A stretch of DNA of 64,000 nucleotides from Bombus terrestris (Eukaryota > Arthropoda > Insecta > Hymenoptera > Apidae): positions 4,464,001 through 4,528,000 of the forward strand of contig NC_063279.1 of assembly GCF_910591885.1 (NCBI RefSeq). The letters run 5' to 3'. The notes beneath the pieces were generated by a model. It saw nothing but the letters and a program-made list of their open reading frames with translations, had not been told where the DNA came from and ran no database searches. Below, piece after piece: positions 24,795-36,640 of this stretch. The position numbers and the translations under genes are program-made. The stretch's first letter is position 1. The number at the start of each line of letters is the position of its first letter.

Positions 24795-27700
24795 TACGAA
24801 GTAATTTGTGAAACTTTAGTCGAGTTAGTAAGAGGTGAGGAAATAGGAAGGTAATGGAGAACATAGTACAGCCTTGCTCTAACTTCTCCGTGTAATTTCA
24901 AAGGCTTAACACCGAGTCGATGTCGTCGACTTCTATCCCGCTCTTTACCCTCCCCTTATTGTGCTTCCTGTTCGAGTTTTCGCCAATGTAATATGGCAAA
25001 ATGATCCTGTCACTCGAGCTCAGAATTTTTCGAAAATGTCACCACACTTTTCTTAAATAATTTTTATCTTCTTGTCTTTCGACGTTCAACGTCTTCGAAT
25101 TATCGACAGACAGGAGCGTCGTTGCTCCTCGCCTCTTAGTATAATAAAGATGTATGTAGCGACACGTGAAAAATTTTCGTTGTCGATACTTTACGATAGT
25201 GCAGTTCAGCATTTGAAATTTAAAGCGAATTGAATAGCGCGAAAGTTAGAATAATATTGGATTTTAGAAATTTGTAATTTAGACAAAAAAGATTGGTGTA
25301 TAGACTGTAAAATTTTATGCAAATTTATATTTTTATGGACGTAATTAAGGAAATAAGGAAACGCTTATGACGAGTATTTTACTTTAGATGTTTTAAATAT
25401 ATTTTAGATATTTTAGTGTATTACGTGGGTGTTTTATATATTACATGTATTCTGCGCATTTTTGCATGTTGAAATTTCGCATAAATGTATAAGAATCCGC
25501 AGTCTTGTTATGTTAAACGATTATTTAAATCTCGAATAATATATTACTTACGAAATTGATAAATATTTTTTATTTTAAACACAACGACTTCCATATTAAC
25601 AAATGTAATATCAAATTAATTGAATTATCATTCGAACGTGCGATTAACGTAATGTAGTGCATTACCATAATCAGTATGCCATTATTAAATTATTGTAATA
25701 TCGCTTTGATCATGCACATCATCAAGATTCATATTTTAACCTCATGTAAAACATTGATTTTCATATTGTTGTTTCATAAATATAGTATTAAAATTTGAAC
25801 AAATGATATTTTCAGTTTATTAACTTCGAATGTATCATGCGAATAAAAATTTATTAAAATTTTCTTGCACATGCACGAACTTTCATGCTCTACAATGTTG
25901 AAACTTGCATTCTAGTGTTGCTAGATTCCAATTTCATCAGGGGCCAAAAATATCACATGGCATATTTCTCTAGTTTATTAAATTTCTAAAAGTTTGATTT
26001 CTCTTTTATATAAACTCAACCGTGTTTTCTTGTATTCGATGATATCGATTCTAACAAATAATAATGATTATACTAAGGATTTTTGATGGAGAATTATGGG
26101 AAGAATTATGGAAAATTTGGAGATGCAATGTTTTTAATTCACAATCTAGCAATGATGATAGTCTTGGACAAACTTTGGTTGAAACAAAGATAAAATATAA
26201 GAATGAAATAATTCTAAGGAAAATCATTTGCCTACTTAAATTATCTAACGCGACACTATCTCAAGACAACATCTACATATACCATATAAATATTTATAAA
26301 ATAGCAATTATTAACATTAACCATGAATTAAAATAAATTAAAATAAAAAAGACCATAGTTTTAGACACAATCGAAACCTTTTAAATTCATGAAGAAGCGA
26401 TGCAATTGCTTTGTAATCAAATTATAATTTATACCATGACAATGAGTAAATCATCTTCTTTAAAATATTTTTGTCTCATATCGACTCGATTTTTCGTTCC
26501 GAAAATAATGTTGTTTGAAGTAAAACGTAATTTTCAACATTTCGCTACGACTTTCTCTCTCTGGGAATAGGATCTCTCACTCGTGCCGTTACACTGACCT
26601 GCCCCACGCTAGACACGCGTGTAGTGGTCAGCGACGAACACTGAGTCATAGTCTTTTGTTTTTTACTATTACTATTATTCGGGACAAGCGTATTTTCCTA
26701 GAAAAAATTGTAGGTCACGGCATTTCCTACAATTTTAGCTGTCATTCAGTATCCGTACCCTGTGTTTCAATTGCGTATCCTTTCAATGATATCTCGGGAA
26801 CGAATTATCGTATCGACATGAGACAGAGTGCGTTTTAAAGAGCACATTTCGCTCTATGTACTGAGTGGTATTTTGTTTAAAATTTGACAATCCTTCCTTT
26901 TGCATTTTGTATTTAAAATTGAAGTTACTTGTACGTACTACACATTTTGTGAATGACTTTTGACTGCAGGTCATCACTTCTGCCAAATTTGCAAAATTTT
27001 AGGCATATATTGGAATAAATGGTATATTTTACAAGTTTATGAATATCGTGGCATGTTGATTAATTTATAATAGTTTAATGTGAAATTAAACAATGTGAGA
27101 CATAGTAATACAGAGAAGAGTGGATAACACAAATTTTGTCATAAAATTCTCTGGACGAATATTTGGAAATATATACAGAACGGAAAATATTTTCACAAGT
27201 AAAGACACTTCAAGTCCTCCAATTCCTTCTTCGTCGTGTATTTAATTTTGTATCACGAACAGGATGGTTCGTGACGAAGGAGATATGAGAATTCGGTGTA
27301 ACGACCATCCTGCAATGGAAACCGAAGTGACGAGAATTCTATTCGACGATAGTCGAGAAAGGGTTTGAAGGATTACGTCTTCTTCGAGGGGTCGCAACAA
27401 TGCCGACTCCTCGATGCCAAATATTAACCGAGAACGGAGGGAGCGACACCAAAGGATTCACAGATCCGTAAAAATGATCCTCCTTCCTCTCTGTTGCGTG
27501 TTGGAAGAATTTTAATTTGACCCTTTTGAGACGTGTCAAGCTGGATCGAATAAAGGGAAAAGTATTTTCAAATAAATAAACAACGCTGTGATAGGAATTT
27601 TCTCCATCATTTTGTTATTATATGAAAATGATTCAATAACGATATATACAAGAAACATACTAACATATATATATAAGAAGACGAAACAAAGATCGTAAAC

Positions 27701-30700
27701 AAATAAAGAAAGATTAAGTAACAATATTTAGATATATTGAAAATGAGAAAACGCAAGTTTCGTTTCTTTCGACCAATAAACTGAGCTAGAATCCTACAGT
27801 TCCAGTAGACGAAAGACCATCCAGTGGTCCGTCAGAAAGTTGGTGGAGATTAAAATAGTTTTACCTTCATTCATCGAGATCGAAACCGTCATATGGTTCG
27901 GCAAATCGTATTTCCTGTGCGAGCTTCGCATAATTTACAAACCACCGATCGTCGGACGCCATCCAATATCGGAATTGGATTTAACTGCTTCTGAGTTTCA
28001 GGCAACCGCTCAGTGGAAGACTATTATGCACCCACATCGGCCATTGAATATCGACACGTTACATTTCACAATTTTCTAATAAATGCGACCCGAAAGATCT
28101 CTTGGTAAAACCACCAACAAATCATTGATATACATTCGATTTTCTAAAGAAACGTTTCTATTAAAAAAAGGTTTTTACCTTTTTATCAAATGATATTATG
28201 TAAAAATAGTCAGAGAATATAGCGCAATCGTACTTAGAGAAATCATAATTTGTAAAAATTGCATTAAATTTATATAGAAGAAATAAAATCTATACTGTAA
28301 TCTGAATAATTAGTAATTTTAACAATCGATAAAGGTATATTAATCGAATACGTCAAACTTTCTGAACTAAAATCAAACTTAAAATTTCGTAGATCGAAAT
28401 AAAATTTGTTAAGTTTGTTTTATTAAAAATAGGCGAAGGATTGTAATATTCAAAGTTGTTCGGATTTTTGTTTTCAGAATATTTCCAATATCTCTTCAAA
28501 TGTAAGACATTCTATGTAATACTCGTCCTTTTCAATAAAATGTACATTTATAATAAAATTTCAAGTATTACACGCACGACACGGAAGAAACATAATAATA
28601 GAATTAGTCAATAATCGATCAATTTCCAACTAGCATTTAGCAATGCCGAAATTCAGTTAACAGGTGTTCATACGACACGGTATTCGAATAATTGGATTTC
28701 TACTATACGCAGTGTGCAATGCAATAGAAATGGCGCAAAGTCCTCTACACCGTTATAAGGTAATAACGCCGATAAATTTTCAGCAACATGGTAATTCTGA
28801 CTTTAATCAAACTGCACTTTACTCGGTAATCCTGATTAAACTCAATATTGCCGATATCTACCGTTACAGAAACAATAAATACACGTATAATATTGGACCC
28901 ATCGAATTCGTGTTCACGCGATTTCCAGCCACGATTTTCAACAGTGATTTCGTCTCGATTGGATGAATTAACCATGTTCCTCGCTATATTGTTTTCAATA
29001 AATGTCCACAATTCAAGTTATTTCAATACATACGACGATTACATGATATCATCGAATTTGAAGTTTAATCGAGATAGAAAAAAAAAATATTTCAGATGTA
29101 AGAATTTACAAATATTTAAAAAAATTATTTATCACTTAAAAATTATTTATTACTTACCGTATAATAAATTATTATTACTTCATGCTAAAGTTTAAAAATA
29201 TCGATATCCAAATTCTAAAATTATCTATGTGTATTAACCTATATGAATAAAGACTTTATACTTTGAATGTACTAAATTGTCGACGCCGAGGATTTTACGT
29301 AATCAAAATAGAATTATTGTTATTAATTACGCAAATATTAATATAATATTAGATTACTATATTAGCATTTACTGTACTACTTATATTCATTATATCTCTG
29401 CATTAATACATTAAGATTATTATATAAATGTAACAATAAAATTTCATAATATATAGAATTAGTATAACTCAGGTAACAACAGTACAACGTCGAATATTGA
29501 AAAATTCACTTTACATAAGTAGAACATAAGTAGAACAGATACCTACATACCCAAATCTAACTTCGTTAAACAAATATTCATCGACGAATCACAATGATCT
29601 ATCCTTCGTTTTGCATAAGCCACTATTGAAGGAACAAAATGAATGACGACGAAAATATAATTTGACTTCTACCAGCAGTAAAATTAACTGTAAAAGTCCA
29701 GGAACCAGGACACAAGCGGACGCGATAGGAAAAGCACAGGTGATAGTACGTGAGAAAATTTCACCAGCGTGCCAAGAGAATTGGACGATGTAAAGTAGCT
29801 AAATCTGGACAGCGTTAAAAAGCCGGGTACTAGCCACTGGGAACATTCGTCGACGATTTATTATGTTGCCGTGGCTGTGAGCTCACGGTCGTCGAGACTC
29901 CCGTAACGAGTTTATTAAATATTTCATTCGAGCACGAAACGAGGGGATTGAAGTGACGCGACTCGCTTAGAAAGGGCCGCATCAGAGAAAAGGAAAGGGT
30001 GCCAGCCGAGAGAAGGCGAATTGTGAGAGATACTCTTGAAAATCAGAACAAGAAACGAGCTTAGAATTCATTGGACGGAGATTAAACAAATATAAAGAGA
30101 AAAAATAAAAACAATGTAAACAATAAAATGGAACTTTTATAAAAGAGTAACTGACTGAAAGTAGAGTACTGTAGCTACTGAAAGCAGAAAAAAAAAATGG
30201 AATTTTAGTTTGAAAAGTACCTATACCATAGTAGAACTTCGTATATGTATGCATGCATATGTGTACCATTCTTTGGGCCGATGTTTAATTTCAGGTTTCA
30301 AACTCTGTATTTACATCCTTTGATCCCCTTCCTTGCTATTCCTTATTCATTTCTGTTTATACATATTCATTGCCCTTTTTTTCTACCTATAATCAAAATT
30401 CCATACGATATCAAAATTTCATCTGAATAAAAATATACTTTACATAAGAAGAGTTACATATATGTGACATATACTACATATGCAGGTAAATGTTTCAGAA
30501 GGATTAATATAGGAAAAGCTAAAAGGTAAGGGAAAGTAAATAAAACGCTTCCAAATTATAACCAAACAATTGAATAAAATATAAAGAAAAAGCGTACCAG
30601 GATGAACAATCAAAAATAAAGAAATTATTGCGATAAATTCAAGGAAAATAATATAAATGAATAAATAGTATCTGAGAATAGGTTGCCGAAACGATAAGAC

Positions 30701-32135
30701 AAATGGGAAACTTTATGGTAATGTGCGAAACGATAGGTGACAGGCAAAATTGACTCGAAAAAGCTGGAAAAAGCTCGAAATAGAAAGGGGCGCGGAAAGA
30801 AGCAACCCTTTTATAATTTGATTCCCTGTGACAACCCTTGCTTGTTTTCTGCCTGCGTTTCGCTGTTGCTCTCTGGCTGTTTCAGCCACCGCAACACGAT
30901 GTACGGCACACGTGCGACACGTCAGGCCTGTGATTGCTATTTCGTGCTCTTCCATGAGTTTATTAAATGGTTCGGTCGCTCGTGAATAATTCTGTGTAAA
31001 AGGAGGACCAGGGGTTGGTAATCCAGGGTCCACATGATCAATACCTCACTGGATACTGATACAAGATATTTTTTATTGACTTTTCTTTTCCTAATCTCTG
31101 TTTGTTTTCAATTGTCCAATGTTTGTAAAGATAAGTTATTGTTAATAAAATATATTAAATAAATGCTTATAGCTTTTTTCTTTAATTGGCGATAAAATCA
31201 CTTGTCCGAATTATTCAACGTTTGCAGAGAAAATTTAAAAGGTGTTATTATAATATTATAAGGAAAATACCTTATTAGTATTTAGGATACTTTGTTATGG
31301 AATTCTGCTGTTTTTCTTTTAATTGAAAATTAGATCGCTAATCTTGACTAAGTAACAAAATTGTTCGAAAAGTCTCATCTTACAGTGTAGGAGGTTTTCG
31401 AGTATTAAACTTGGATAAATAATGAGACGTCATTGAAATGAAACCATGTTAAGAGTATCCCGTTTATTTGATTATCTCAAGATCGTGTCGTCATCCACTG
31501 CAAATACAGGTATGCGTATACTTCGTTAAGAAATTATAAGCGATATATGAAATATTCGAATGATGGAGATCCTCTTCGTTATGTGAATTTTAATTGCTAG
31601 GAATAAATCAGTTAATTTAATAATGGTATTTCAATATTAAATTAGCTAATTAGCTTAATAACGTTATTAAGACAAAAGGCAGCATTCAGTAATGCAAATT
31701 GACTGAAAAGAAATCGCAAATAAAACGTTACGTTAAAACAACTTGAAGCAAAGTTGAATCACCTCAACTCCATTCCATATCCATATCTAAACGGAAAATA
31801 AATAGGAACGAAGAAATACAGAAGCAATGTTCGTCGAAATGAACAATGTCTGTCGAAAGAACGATTTCTACGGCGATGCAGAGGAGCGACGAATTCGAGC
31901 ATCGCGCTCGAATAATCTCGTAAATTTAGAAGTGGAGCGCGGACGAAAATTCAGCCTGGTTTTCTAGCAGCCTGCGTCCGCGTGGCGACGTGCATCCACC
32001 AATTAAATTCCAGACAGCGGTGTAGCAAGCGGCAAACGGAAAAGAAGACAACGCCGCGTGCAGTTTATGTGTTGCAGAATCGTGCGATAAAAGCGAAAGG
32101 GAGCGAGCGTTCGACTGCGCGCGCGGAACCGTTCC

Positions 32136-32166
32136 CAGCGTTTTCAGCGTTTTCAGCGTTTCCAGC
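32136..32166. repeat. 9-base tandem repeat, about 3.4 copies
   Basis: CAGCGTTTT repeated, the third copy ending in C, then CAGC. In any frame it reads as a three-residue repeat, so open frames spanning it (plus 31982..32200, minus 31926..32168) look repetitive. It lies at the edge of a CpG-rich block (31860..32200) with GCGC-rich runs. Confidence 0.85.
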
Positions 32167-33378
32167 ATATACTTCCACTCTGTTCGACCAGCAACGTTAA
32201 TTCGCGTTAAACTTTTCAGTCATAAGTTTTTACCTCGAAAGAAGAAAGTTGAAATGTAAGAGAAGTATTGTATAATACGATTAATTAAACGTTTAATGAG
32301 AGAAGAAAATTTTATAAAAATCGAGTAGAATCATTCTATAACATTCTCTTCGACATTGACTTATTTACTATGATTATCGCGGTTGAAACACTGGGAAATT
32401 ATTGTACGATACGATTAATTAATCATTGAGTGGGAAGAATATTTCATGAAAAGTGTATCAATTATTGAATTCGATGAAAATGTGTAAGAAAATTACTTAA
32501 ACGTTGATTTTGTTAATCTACGCGATATTATCATTTTTCATAGATATATTATAATTCATCACTTTCAACTTATTTTCTGAAACAAAATTTTCGATAGAGA
32601 GTTAATGAAGATCAATAGACGTGCATGAGGTAAATTACTTAACTAATCGCCTTGTTATTTCCAATATTATCGAAATGAAACTTTCTCGATTATCTTGTAG
32701 TTTATGAAGGACGCGTTGTGTTTGACAGTATGATAGATTGATGCATGTATCTATTAAGTCTAGTTACAACAAAGGAGAGTAATTATTGACGTATAACAAG
32801 ATCCGTCACAGTATTGAACCTCAGCCGTTAATTATCGCTCCAGTTAATAACATAATCGTCGATGCGATTTGCTAATCCCGATATTATTAGAACATTAATT
32901 ACTCGAATGTAAACTAATAGAAAAATAGATCGATCTAACTGTTAATAACATATAGTTCGTTTGACGTAACGACTCTGTGCATTACTCTCTGTTAACCGTG
33001 AAACGAAATTATACTAAAATCGTGGAAATACTAGGTATTAGATATCGTACAAATAAAATGAACGCAGAAACGTCAGAAATACAGTTTTGTCGTTTGCGTA
33101 GTTTAAGAAAAGATTAATACAGTCTTTACAGTCTTTACAATAGCCTTCCACAATCTTTTGAAATAAAAATGGTGAAAAGAAATAATAAAATCTCTTGCAT
33201 TTAATTTCTTATTGAGTATACTTCTACCCAACTTTCATTACAAGATTGTTTTTGCTTTGCTTTTAAATGAATTTAAAATGAAAAGCACATAAACGATGCT
33301 TGGAAGAAGTAATTTAATACAGTCACCAAGAGAAAATCTTCTATTCCACAAATTTAATTTATGAAATGAGCCGTTTCA

Positions 33379-33655
33379 GTGTCGTGTCTTGCAAACCAAA
33401 CATTCACATCAATCATGTCCGAATTGCATCAAGATATCTACCAACTGTCAAATGAAACCCATCAAATCCTCGTCAAAACTACACCACCCCTATCCCAAAC
33501 ATCATCTCGCACTCCTAACCAAATAAAACACCCAAATAAAACAATTAAGCAACCCTATATCATCGTTCATCCGTCCATGAAAACACAGGACAAACAATAT
33601 CACAGGATAGATCCAAACTCTCGTTACCTAAATTATAAAAACGCGTGTTGTTACT
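33379..33655 (+). other. Strongly G-poor, A+C-rich segment
   Basis: Over about 235 bases from 33395 I count roughly 18 G on the plus strand against several times as many C, a strand asymmetry not seen in the flanks. A 103-codon plus-strand frame (33379..33690) spans it and runs into the hairpin cluster that follows. It is rich in Pro, Thr, Gln and Asn by composition and is not recognised. It could be the remnant of a mobile element or a low-complexity expansion. Confidence 0.4.
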
Positions 33656-33660
33656 CCCTT

Positions 33661-33824
33661 AACCTACAACTAGGTTGTACTACGGCATAGCCCGTAGTAC
33701 GATGATCGGGCCAAACGTAAATATTACGTGTATAGCCCGTAGTAGATGTCGGACCAAACGTAAATATCACACAAGTCGTGCGAATGCCTCGAAAGCTGCG
33801 CGAGCTTGTTTACGTTTTCGGCCC
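33661..33824. repeat. Hairpin cluster with 45-base-period duplication
   Basis: Four nested signals lie side by side. (1) AACCTA-caac-TAGGTT at 33661..33676. (2) GTACTACGG-catagc-CCGTAGTAC at 33677..33700, arms perfect. (3) A 40-base unit starting TAGCCCGTAGTA at 33688..33727, repeated at 33733..33770 with two deletions and two substitutions. (4) GGGCCAAACGTAAA at 33708..33721 inverted at 33809..33824 with a two-base bulge, plus AAGCT-gcgcg-AGCTT at 33793..33807. This density of symmetric structure looks like the terminus of a transposable element or a satellite fragment. No target-site duplication was identified. Confidence 0.65.
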
Positions 33825-36460
33825 AAAATTCTCGAACGGAAATCATAAGTTAAGGAGTTACGATCGCCCATTATTCCTGCATATTACAGATATTCTCATT
33901 AATTTAAAGGAATATCCGAACGTAAAACGTCTCGGTCGTATCATAAATATAATCTAACAACAAAGTCTAACACGCGTCATTGAAACCCTGTCAACGTAGA
34001 ATTTAGTTTTTCTCGCGGTGTACTTTCTGCCGCTGGCGTAATATAACGGGGGAGAAGAGCAAATTTTCATGGTGTTATCAATGCTCCCGCAGGGACGATC
34101 CGAGTGTCGGTTCGCACGAGTGCGTGTAATTTCGAGGGTTGTGTTTTTCTTACGATCCAACGGGAGCTGTCGGGAGATAACGTTTGTGTAAATATGAACG
34201 TCGCTTAGACAGAGGGATAGGAAAAGAGAGAGAATTCACGAAAAGAGAGGGGAGGTACGAATGACCGTGGCAAAGCGGAATCGAGCTGAGGAAACGGGCG
34301 GAAAAGCCTTCGCGCACGGAATAATACCGCTCAGTTTTCTAAGTACGCTTACAGCATTCCATTATATCCCAGCCTGTGGCTCTACAAAACGCGCCATTAA
34401 ATAGCTACAGCTGCGTATCCTCGAAAAACGGGCCGCATTTTCTCTCAACGTTCCCGGTCCGATCGAGTTTCGCGAAACGACGTCGATTTGAACATTTTAC
34501 GGACCCGTTACAGTGGATTTTAAAACGAAATAAGAGAATAAAGCGCAAGTATAACCGGTGGTGCGATAGAATTGGGGATATAACGATAGAATCGAGGATA
34601 GTGACATAGAAATGAACACGTTACGTAGAAATCGTTAATGCGCGACAGGGAAAGAAAATGACGAAGAATGATTTTCAATTTAAATCTGATTTTTTTCAAT
34701 TTGATTTGAATGCAGTTGCGTTATTACGTACTAGAATTATCGACTGAGGCATATAATCTCTTATCTAATGTAAGGATATAGGGTGGAAAAAAGATAATTT
34801 TATCTACCTATCCATATATTTTACAAAAAGTTGTTCAAATTCTGGAAAGTCACAGGATTTTAAAAAAGCTATCGAATTAACTGTTTTCGTTCTTCAGAAT
34901 TGTACTTGTATCGCACTGGTTATACTGGCGATAACTTAGCAGAACTTAACGTACCGTGAAAATTCAATGTTACGACACTGTAAGAATGTTACGGTTTTCC
35001 GTGATCATTAAGGGGACGAGACGCGGTTCCGTGGCTTCGCCATTTTGATGTTCAGAGTCTCGAAGGATGCTTGGTCGTGGAAAAATAAAGGGATGACGAA
35101 TGGGAGAGCGATAACAAGAATCGTGGGATCTCATTTCGTCGCCTGCCGCCACAACGAATAGAGAAAAAATTTTTCGACGTCGCGAAAGCATAAATTCACC
35201 GAGACGAACGCATCTCTCCTGTTTGCCCTAGCATATATCGCAATTTTTCATTTCAAGCGAAATATTTTCAACGTCAAAATGGTAGGAGGGTAAGGTTCGC
35301 GTAATTCCACTGATCAATTAATTTCGTTTAATAGATTTTCGTCCTTTGAATTTTCATTAAAACTGAACTTAAAATTGATCGATAGTTGTATGTATAAATG
35401 AGATGATTCAAAATATTGTACTTAATAAAATATATTAAAAATCATTAAAATTGGTGAAGTGTGCTCCTCCATATATAATCATAAAAGAATTTTATCGATG
35501 TAAGATATTCAACTAAAGTAAAATCAGGATTAAACTATGGCCTCTGCATATAAATGGCATCTACAACTGTACAAGTACTTTTGTAAGCCTGTATATCTTG
35601 GGCATATTACACAAAGTATATGACACGAATACCAGAATCGCGAACAAGTGTTCGAGTCGTCGTTCCATGGTATTACGATTTCCATCCGGAAATATCGGAT
35701 GCAGCATATGTTTTTACAACGGTACACAGTCGTCGCTGTGGGAATTTACGACGAAATTTGTAAAATAGAGGAACAAATTGATTCGCCGCGGAAAAGGAAT
35801 CTTGTACAATTGAATATTCTCCCAGGAGCATCGAAGGTCCTGGAAATCTGTGCCGTAGCAGCCAGCCCACGTGTTCCTGGAATACTAAACCGGCTCGTCT
35901 GTTTCCCGATTCCTTTGTCGGTGTGGAAATCGGTGGGCGCGTGGAAAAATCGCTGGTCCCAGGGAAAATCGAGGAACGAGCCACGTCGCCACCAGGTCAT
36001 CGGGCTTCTATCCACGACGTGACTCGAGGACGCTTCCCATCGCGACGCTTGAAAAGGGGAAACGATCGCCCCGAGGGATATTTGCGTATCGGAGGAAAGA
36101 AAATTAAACTGGAAGCCCCGTGGACTAGGGAGACGCGTCGCGTGCCTCCCATGTCCACTGTACCGTGGAAAAATATCAACCAATATCTTTTGTTATTTCA
36201 ATCTAGAGACACTGTCGCGCGGAAAACTACGCGTTTTGAAAAAACTTGGAAATTCCAATTGATATCTTTTTGGTTTCAAAGATAGAGAGCTTCAGATGCA
36301 GATGAGAATATTAACAAATGGTCAGTTTTGGAAAAAAAATGCTTCCAAAGATGAAAAAATAGCCACCATCAAACGTACCCATACGCCTTACTTTTACACC
36401 TGATCTTCATTTTCTTGAATTTCTGATCCAGCGGCAGAATAATTATTTATCTAAATGGAC
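33825..36460 (-). other. Intronic block with two CpG-rich islands
   Basis: Holds GC- and CpG-richer sequence at about 34000..34600 and 35640..36290. In the second, plus frames (35648..36022, 124 codons; 35923..36285, 120 codons) and minus frames (35673..35984, 103 codons; 35746..36183, 145 codons) overlap. No minus-strand GTAAGT or GTGAGT donor terminates the minus frames, and no family is recognised, so they are not called genes. The rest is ordinary AT-rich sequence. Confidence 0.4.
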
Positions 36461-36640
36461 AAAATAATTCTTCAGAAATTCTGCTGGTAAATCACTCAAA
36501 ATTCAAAATCGAGCAAATCTACAGTATCACCAGATTGTTGCTACCTCAGAGCAACAGCCAATAACGATTTCGTGATACTTCGGATTTGCTCTATTCCAAA
36601 CTTCAATGGATTTACCAGCAGAATTTCTAAATAATTATTT
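36461..36640. repeat. 180-base long inverted repeat (foldback)
   Basis: The whole segment folds about an axis near 36551. Matched pairs: AAATAATT at the left end with AATTATTT at the right end; 19 perfect bases GAAATTCTGCTGGTAAATC (36475..36493) with their complement at 36609..36627; GAGCAAATCT (36511..36520) with GGATTTGCTC (36582..36591); AGTATCAC (36523..36530) with GTGATACT (36572..36579); GTTGCT (36537..36542) with AGCAAC (36550..36555), slightly off axis. Arms of about 80 bases agree at roughly three quarters of positions. Candidates are a palindromic MITE, a hairpin-RNA (endo-siRNA or microRNA-like) precursor, or a dsRNA editing substrate. Confidence 0.8.

Larger units (their letters stand above)
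24111..33378 (-). other. Large upstream intron or 5' region of Mp, third block
   Basis: Mostly AT-rich. Contents seen: a DR5-type motif at 24778..24794; a duplicated ATTACTCTTGAA near 24391 and 24419; an exact tandem 11-mer ACATAAGTAGA at 29513..29534; a GC-richer segment at 30730..31030; a CpG-rich segment at 31860..32200 with a 9-base tandem repeat; and a tandem 9-mer ACAGTCTTT at 33119..33136. No exon recognised on either strand. Confidence 0.45.
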
